From Amoeboradix gromovi (Eukaryota; Sanchytriomycota; Sanchytriomycetes; Sanchytriales; Sanchytriaceae), in contig JADGIF010000323.1 in assembly GCA_018985225.1 (NCBI GenBank), positions 1-10,950 of the forward strand: DNA of 10,950 bases, given 5' to 3'. Shown in pieces: positions 7,421 through 10,950 of the stretch. The position numbers were made by a program, and so were the translations under genes. How positions within the stretch are numbered: the first letter of the stretch is position 1; each line of letters begins with the position of its first letter. Under the pieces are notes generated by a model. That model was given only the letters and a program-made list of their open reading frames with translations, was not told the DNA's origin and ran no database searches.

Positions 7421-7690
7421 AATGAAATCAGTTTTCAAAGAAAGACATTAATGGAACTGTAGAGAAACACAGTACAGAAACATTTATGTGCACAAAATAT
7501 CATCTAAAAGTATATTATATGGCAAAAAGGAACAAATAATTAAAATATATTCATAGTTATGCAATCCCATCTCAGCGCTATAGATAGTATGAACAACTAC
7601 CGTAGTGGAGTCACTAGCTTTTTCAGTTTCTTTCTAGAAATTCTTGATTTTTAGGAAACCGAGTCTTCATGAGGAGTCGTCCGCTGATTA
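7421..7690 (+). pseudogene. second TnpB/Fanzor relic, diverged copy of relic A (relic B)
   Basis: This segment aligns with relic A through its zinc-ribbon end and 3' flank. The plus-strand frame gives NGTVEKHSTETFMC, KYHLK, then MAKRNK-stop-LKYIHSYAIPSQ, against CGTLKKTNSETYTS, NCNLE and MAARNIYIKYLHPYLIPPQ in relic A. Over 7519-7578 versus 3451-3392, I count about 42 of 60 identical bases without a gap. A frame change then gives SFFLEILDF-stop, matching SFSVEILDF. Similarity continues past the stop to GAGGAG (7671-7676 versus 3297-3292), so the 3' non-coding flank is shared. At least four stops and one frame shift break it, and the catalytic Asp segment (DGDH in A) is deleted or altered here. 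Similarity fades upstream of 7421. It is too broken to be expressed as a protein. It lies about 105 bp upstream of the next gene, on the same strand. Confidence 0.85.
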
Positions 7691-7791
7691 TCGCGCATGC
7701 AGAAGTGTTCAGACTCTTATAATGGCAAAAAAAATTCTTATTAGTGCGTTGACAAGTAAGTTGGATATTTCACCATTCAGTTGGCTCAGAC

Positions 7792-8607
7792 ATGGAGGAA
7801 AAAGCATTAGTTGACAGTATCATAAGTATAGCTGCTAAAACGACCAATAAATGCCCATTCTGCTCTAGGTCTCATGATAGAGAATGTAAGAAGCATCGAG
7901 ATTTTATCGCGAACTCAGAACTCTATTCGAGGTCTTTAAAATTACAAAAGGTGCCATGCTCGTCCGAAATTCCAGTTAACTGTCCAAAGTCAGTTCCATT
8001 CATTCAAACTATTAATGAAAACTATTTCAAAGCACCAAGAACATCTCACAGGTCTCAATCTTCTATTAGTAAAACCTCTAGTGTTGCTGGTATATTGTAT
8101 GAACCAAAGGAACTTAATACCAATCTAAATTACATCAAAAACAAAAAAAGAATTGAAGATCTAATGTTTCCAAGTGACAGTAACTCATCTGTTGAAGAGC
8201 GTCGGGCTACCTTAGAATCTACTTTTGTAGATAGAACCCCAACGGAGAACAAAAGTACTAAACAACTTGAAGCTGAATCACCAGATGCAAGGGCTCCTGT
8301 ATTCATACCACCCGTATATGATTTATCAACTCTCAAACTAGATGACGATTTGTCATGGTTTATTCTCAATCACGCCAATGAAGTACTTGGAAATGATGAG
8401 CAGCATCTTTTTGAGGGCCATTCTTTGCTAGCATTGTCTGAGATACTGAAAGGGTTGCAGCAATGCGAATTTAGCGTCAAGGAAGCTGCGGTTCATTTAG
8501 AGTCAAAATCCTTCAATTTTTCTGAAAAAAGCTTATCCGAGTCAATTTCCTCCTCAATCCCGCTGTTGTCAATAAAATATAGCGATTTGATTAGGAATAA
8601 AAAATAA
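7792..8607 (+). CDS. uncharacterised protein with a zinc-knuckle-like motif (271 aa)
   Basis: I do not recognise this family. A compact Cys/His cluster sits near the N-terminus: C21-P-F-C24-x3-H28-x3-C32-x2-H35, which could bind one zinc ion (CCHC knuckle-like but with 3-residue rather than 4-residue spacings). Residues about 50-185 are Ser/Thr-rich and polar, probably disordered. Residues about 186-271 form predicted helices, including LDDDLSWFILNHANEVLG and HSLLALSEILKGLQQCEF, ending in a basic NKK. There is no signal peptide or membrane span. The start at 7792 has G at -3 and +4 and is the first ATG of the frame. A coding role is supported by the long open frame, its length against AT-rich background, and its own poly(A) signal. 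It converges with tryptophan synthase with 7 bp between stops. A nuclear or RNA/DNA-binding role is possible but only inferred from the cluster. Confidence 0.75.
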   Translation: MEEKALVDSIISIAAKTTNKCPFCSRSHDRECKKHRDFIANSELYSRSLKLQKVPCSSEIPVNCPKSVPFIQTINENYFKAPRTSHRSQSSISKTSSVAGILYEPKELNTNLNYIKNKKRIEDLMFPSDSNSSVEERRATLESTFVDRTPTENKSTKQLEAESPDARAPVFIPPVYDLSTLKLDDDLSWFILNHANEVLGNDEQHLFEGHSLLALSEILKGLQQCEFSVKEAAVHLESKSFNFSEKSLSESISSSIPLLSIKYSDLIRNKK

Positions 8608-8608
8608 A
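8603..8608 (+). terminator. AATAAA poly(A) signal enclosing the stop codon of the 271-aa gene
   Basis: AAA-TAA-A: the stop codon (8605-8607) is embedded in AATAAA. A further AATAAA at 8596-8601 lies inside the last codons. Cleavage downstream would occur within the antisense 3' coding end of tryptophan synthase. Confidence 0.5.
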
Positions 8609-8613
8609 ATGAT

Positions 8614-8619
8614 TTTATT
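8614..8619 (-). terminator. AATAAA poly(A) signal enclosing the tryptophan synthase stop codon
   Basis: The bottom strand reads CAATAAAA: last Gln codon CAA, stop TAA (8617-8615), then A. The hexamer is 8619-8614. Its transcript end must run into the opposite gene, whose stop is at 8605-8607. Confidence 0.5.
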
Positions 8620-10609
8620 GTTGCTTCTGTAGCTTCATTACTGTCCCTACATCTTTGTCGCCTCTTCCCGATAAGCATATCACCAAATGATCATTTTTGT
8701 TCATTGTTTTTGCAATTTCAATAGCGGAATAAACTGCATGGCTAGTTTCTAGTGCTGGTATGATACCTTCCAATCTGGACAATAAATGAAATCCCTTTAA
8801 GCATTCTTCATCAGTTGCCGACAAATAGATTACTCTCCCAGAATCCTTTAAATGTGCATGTTCTGGACCAACTCCTGGATAATCTAATCCAGCAGAAATT
8901 GAATGTGTCTCAATAATTTGGCCATCAAAGTCTTGCATCAAGTATGTCTTAGTGCCATGTAACACGCCAGGTTTACCACAACTTAAGGGTGCAGAATGTT
9001 TGCCTCCTTCTAGTCCGCTTCCTGCTGCTTCTATGCCGTAGAGATTTACACTATTTATGGGCAAAAACGGTGCAAACATTCCGATACTATTTGATCCTCC
9101 TCCTACACAAGCCACTATTGCGTTTGGTAATACTCCTACTTCTTCATTGAGCTGCTGTCTAGTCTCTTTGCCAATAACACTCTGGAATTCTTTAACAATT
9201 TCTGGAAATGGGTGTGGTCCAATAGCGCTACCAACTAGATAATGAGTGTCTTCCACGTTAGTTACCCAGTCCCTCATTGCCTCATTGATAGCGTCTTTGA
9301 GAGTTCTTGAACCGCTAGTGACAGGAATAACTGTTGCTCCCAAAGTTCTCATTCTAAACACATTTAATTCCTGACGAATAGTATCTTCCTGGCCCATGTA
9401 AACAATACATTTTAGCCCTAATTTTGCACAAACAGTAGCTGTAGCTACTCCATGCTGCCCTGCACCAGTTTCTGCGATGATACGCGTTTTACCGAGTCGA
9501 ATAGCCAGTAATGCTTGTCCGATTGCATTGTTAATCTTGTGGGACCCTGTGTGAGTTAAATCTTCGCGCTTTAACCATATATTAGCACCTTTAGCATACT
9601 CAGTCAATCTTGATGCCTTGTACAAAGGGGTGGGTCTACCAATATAAGAATATAAAGATTTAAAATCTGTCCAAAAAGACTTGTCATTTCTAATGTCATT
9701 AAATTCAGCAGCTAGCTCGTTTAAACAATAATGCAATACTTCAGGAATATACGCTCCACCGTAATCACCATATCTTCCAGATTCCAAACTAAAATCTGTT
9801 TTTAACTCTGATTTGACTGATAACTCCAATTTTCGTGGCACCTTGCACTCTGATATCGATTTGCAGTAGTTAGATATGGAAACCACAGGATCTCTAGAGT
9901 CTCTGATCAAGCTAATAATCTCACTGCCAATGACAACTCCTTCTGAATACTTGCTAATGGTTTTAAATTGCTCTCCCGTCTTGACACCAAATCCCACAGC
10001 TATTGGAGCCGATGAGTATTTACGAATGTTCTCGAGATAAGATTTCAAGTTTGCCTCATCAATTTGTGTCTCTGATCCTGTTACGCCCAGCCTGCTAATC
10101 ACATAACTAAAAGTGGTGGCTGAGTTTAAAAGTTTTTTCATTCTCTCGCCGGGAGTGGATGGCGAAATAAACGGGATAAAAGTCAGATTGTGTTCATTGC
10201 AAGATTTAACAAACTGAACGTCGTCAAATGGTAAATCAACAATGAGAAATCCATTCATTTTTACTTTGTTTAATTCCTCACAGATTTTATTAATGCCTTG
10301 TTGCAGTACTACATTGTAGTACGTCATCATTAAAATTGGAATATCAGAATGTTTTCTAATTTCACGAACTATATCAAAATATTTTTGCATGGTTAATCCG
10401 TTCTGAAGAGATACCTTATTTGCATATTGAATTATAGGTCCGTCTGCTAAAGGATCAGAAAATGGGAAACCCAATTCAACAACGTCAACACCGTTCTTTT
10501 CCATAGCTAAGACGATTTCCACAGTTTTAGAAATTGACGGAAAACCTGCTGTCAAAAAGGCAATAAACACTGGATTATCCGACTGAAAAACTCTTTTTAA
10601 TGTTTCCAT
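8615..10609 (-). CDS. TRP5: tryptophan synthase, fused alpha-beta
   Basis: This enzyme performs the last two steps of tryptophan synthesis. The alpha domain releases indole from indole-3-glycerol phosphate, and the beta domain joins indole to serine with pyridoxal phosphate, indole passing through an internal channel. The alpha domain is about 1-245, with catalytic Glu45 ([13 protein letters not shown]) and Asp56 (LADGP). A short linker (about 246-275) leads to the beta domain (about 276-664): [14 protein letters not shown] lysine K358 in [11 protein letters not shown]380 in AETGAGQHG, the phosphate loop GGGSNS (503-508), [12 protein letters not shown] and LSGRGDKD. All key residues are present. 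At 664 residues it is somewhat shorter than typical yeast TRP5 (about 700), mainly from a compact linker. Alpha-before-beta order is the fungal arrangement. The start codon context is weak (C at -3), but the protein begins exactly where the family does. No introns. Confidence 0.98.
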   Translation of the reverse strand: METLKRVFQSDNPVFIAFLTAGFPSISKTVEIVLAMEKNGVDVVELGFPFSDPLADGPIIQYANKVSLQNGLTMQKYFDIVREIRKHSDIPILMMTYYNVVLQQGINKICEELNKVKMNGFLIVDLPFDDVQFVKSCNEHNLTFIPFISPSTPGERMKKLLNSATTFSYVISRLGVTGSETQIDEANLKSYLENIRKYSSAPIAVGFGVKTGEQFKTISKYSEGVVIGSEIISLIRDSRDPVVSISNYCKSISECKVPRKLELSVKSELKTDFSLESGRYGDYGGAYIPEVLHYCLNELAAEFNDIRNDKSFWTDFKSLYSYIGRPTPLYKASRLTEYAKGANIWLKREDLTHTGSHKINNAIGQALLAIRLGKTRIIAETGAGQHGVATATVCAKLGLKCIVYMGQEDTIRQELNVFRMRTLGATVIPVTSGSRTLKDAINEAMRDWVTNVEDTHYLVGSAIGPHPFPEIVKEFQSVIGKETRQQLNEEVGVLPNAIVACVGGGSNSIGMFAPFLPINSVNLYGIEAAGSGLEGGKHSAPLSCGKPGVLHGTKTYLMQDFDGQIIETHSISAGLDYPGVGPEHAHLKDSGRVIYLSATDEECLKGFHLLSRLEGIIPALETSHAVYSAIEIAKTMNKNDHLVICLSGRGDKDVGTVMKLQKQQ

Positions 10610-10733
10610 AAGTTACAAGGGTCATCGTCTAAATTGAATAAAAAGTTCAATAAAATCACATTGACCATTCGATTGCAAATCCTGTCTACCAGATCTTATG
10701 CTGATTTGCTCTCCGCTCACCTTTGCCTTGTTT

Positions 10734-10739
10734 TGACTC
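10734..10739. promoter_or_regulatory. TGACTC, Gcn4-type site upstream of TRP5
   Basis: TGACTC(T) lies about 125 bp upstream of the tryptophan synthase start. Gcn4/CPC1-type bZIP activators of general amino-acid control bind TGACTC/TGACTCA in fungal amino-acid biosynthesis promoters, including yeast TRP5. Only one copy was seen, and a 6-mer can arise by chance; position and gene type make it plausible. Confidence 0.35.
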
Positions 10740-10799
10740 TTGATATCTGAAAAAATGCCTTAGTTTTTTTGAAGTGAGTTTAGATTATGCGTCTTTATG

Positions 10800-10904
10800 C
10801 TAAGTTCTCTCTTCTAGTACCTCGATCTGGATAAAAATCTCCTGCAATTTATCAGAAATCACTTTTGGATCACTCGCTTTTATCTTGCCCAACAAGGATG
10901 CGTT
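10800..10904 (-). other. possible C-terminal end of a further gene at the right edge
   Basis: On the minus strand, 34 codons are open from 10904 to a TAG at 10802-10800, giving ASLLGKIKASDPKVIS, then an amphipathic stretch and an acidic end VLEERT. It looks protein-like, but a TGA (10907-10905) closes the frame immediately upstream, so an intron or a different reading would be needed; GTAAGA at 10920-10915 could be a donor site. A competing plus-strand reading is an open frame from 10818 to the window end (44 codons), preceded by a very intron-like GTGAGT...GCTAAG...TTCTCTCTTCTAG (10774-10817). I cannot decide between them. The rest of 10610-10799 holds only the TRP5 upstream region. Confidence 0.25.
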
Positions 10905-10950
10905 TCAAACTTGTCTTACCGTTGGCGTGAAAGTGAAAAAGACAAAAAAT

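Noticed and set aside
9057-9242. 61-codon plus-strand ORF
   Set aside because: Antisense to the conserved beta domain of tryptophan synthase, with no independent support.
1-10950. tRNA, rRNA or other structural RNA genes
   Set aside because: No tRNA A/B-box cloverleaf or rRNA signature was found by eye in the intergenic regions.

Overview
The window is compact, AT-rich, intron-poor nuclear DNA from a eukaryote, most likely a fungus. Five intact single-exon genes are visible. The strongest taxonomic hint is a tryptophan synthase with the alpha domain fused in front of the beta domain, the fungal TRP5 arrangement, although some other eukaryotes also have it. The ribosomal stalk protein P0 has the eukaryotic tail DDDMGFGLFE, and the large VIT/VWA protein belongs to a family found in fungi, amoebae and animals. 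An early-diverging (zygomycete or zoosporic) fungus would fit the intron scarcity and short spacers, but I cannot name a genus. The standard genetic code reads well, and all five genes stop with TAA.

Layout from left to right: the 3' end of a TnpB/Fanzor-like reading frame (1-233, +) followed by a stem-loop; an ankyrin-repeat nuclear-type protein (423-2186, +); ribosomal protein P0 (2232-3173, -), convergent with it; a broken TnpB/Fanzor-type gene of the IS607-like kind (relic A, about 3299-3877, -) directly upstream of P0; about 540 bp without a readable gene; a VIT/VWA-domain protein (4422-7181, -); a second, more decayed copy of the same TnpB/Fanzor element (relic B, about 7421-7690, +); an unrecognised 271-residue protein with a zinc-knuckle-like motif (7792-8607, +); tryptophan synthase (8615-10609, -), convergent with it; and a right edge with ambiguous coding signal.

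Two themes stand out. First, three remnants of RNA-guided-nuclease-type genes (TnpB/Fanzor superfamily) lie in 11 kb. A and B are diverged copies of one element, shown by direct alignment inside the window, while the left-edge remnant looks like a different lineage. A and B each lie just upstream of a host gene on the same strand, so element DNA may now form part of those promoters. Second, gene ends are extremely tight: in four of five genes the AATAAA poly(A) signal contains or overlaps the stop codon, and one convergent gene pair has stop codons only 7 bp apart.

The host genes do not form a pathway. They are a ribosome component, an amino-acid biosynthesis enzyme, a likely chromatin or regulatory ankyrin protein, a VWA adhesion/scaffold-type protein and an orphan.
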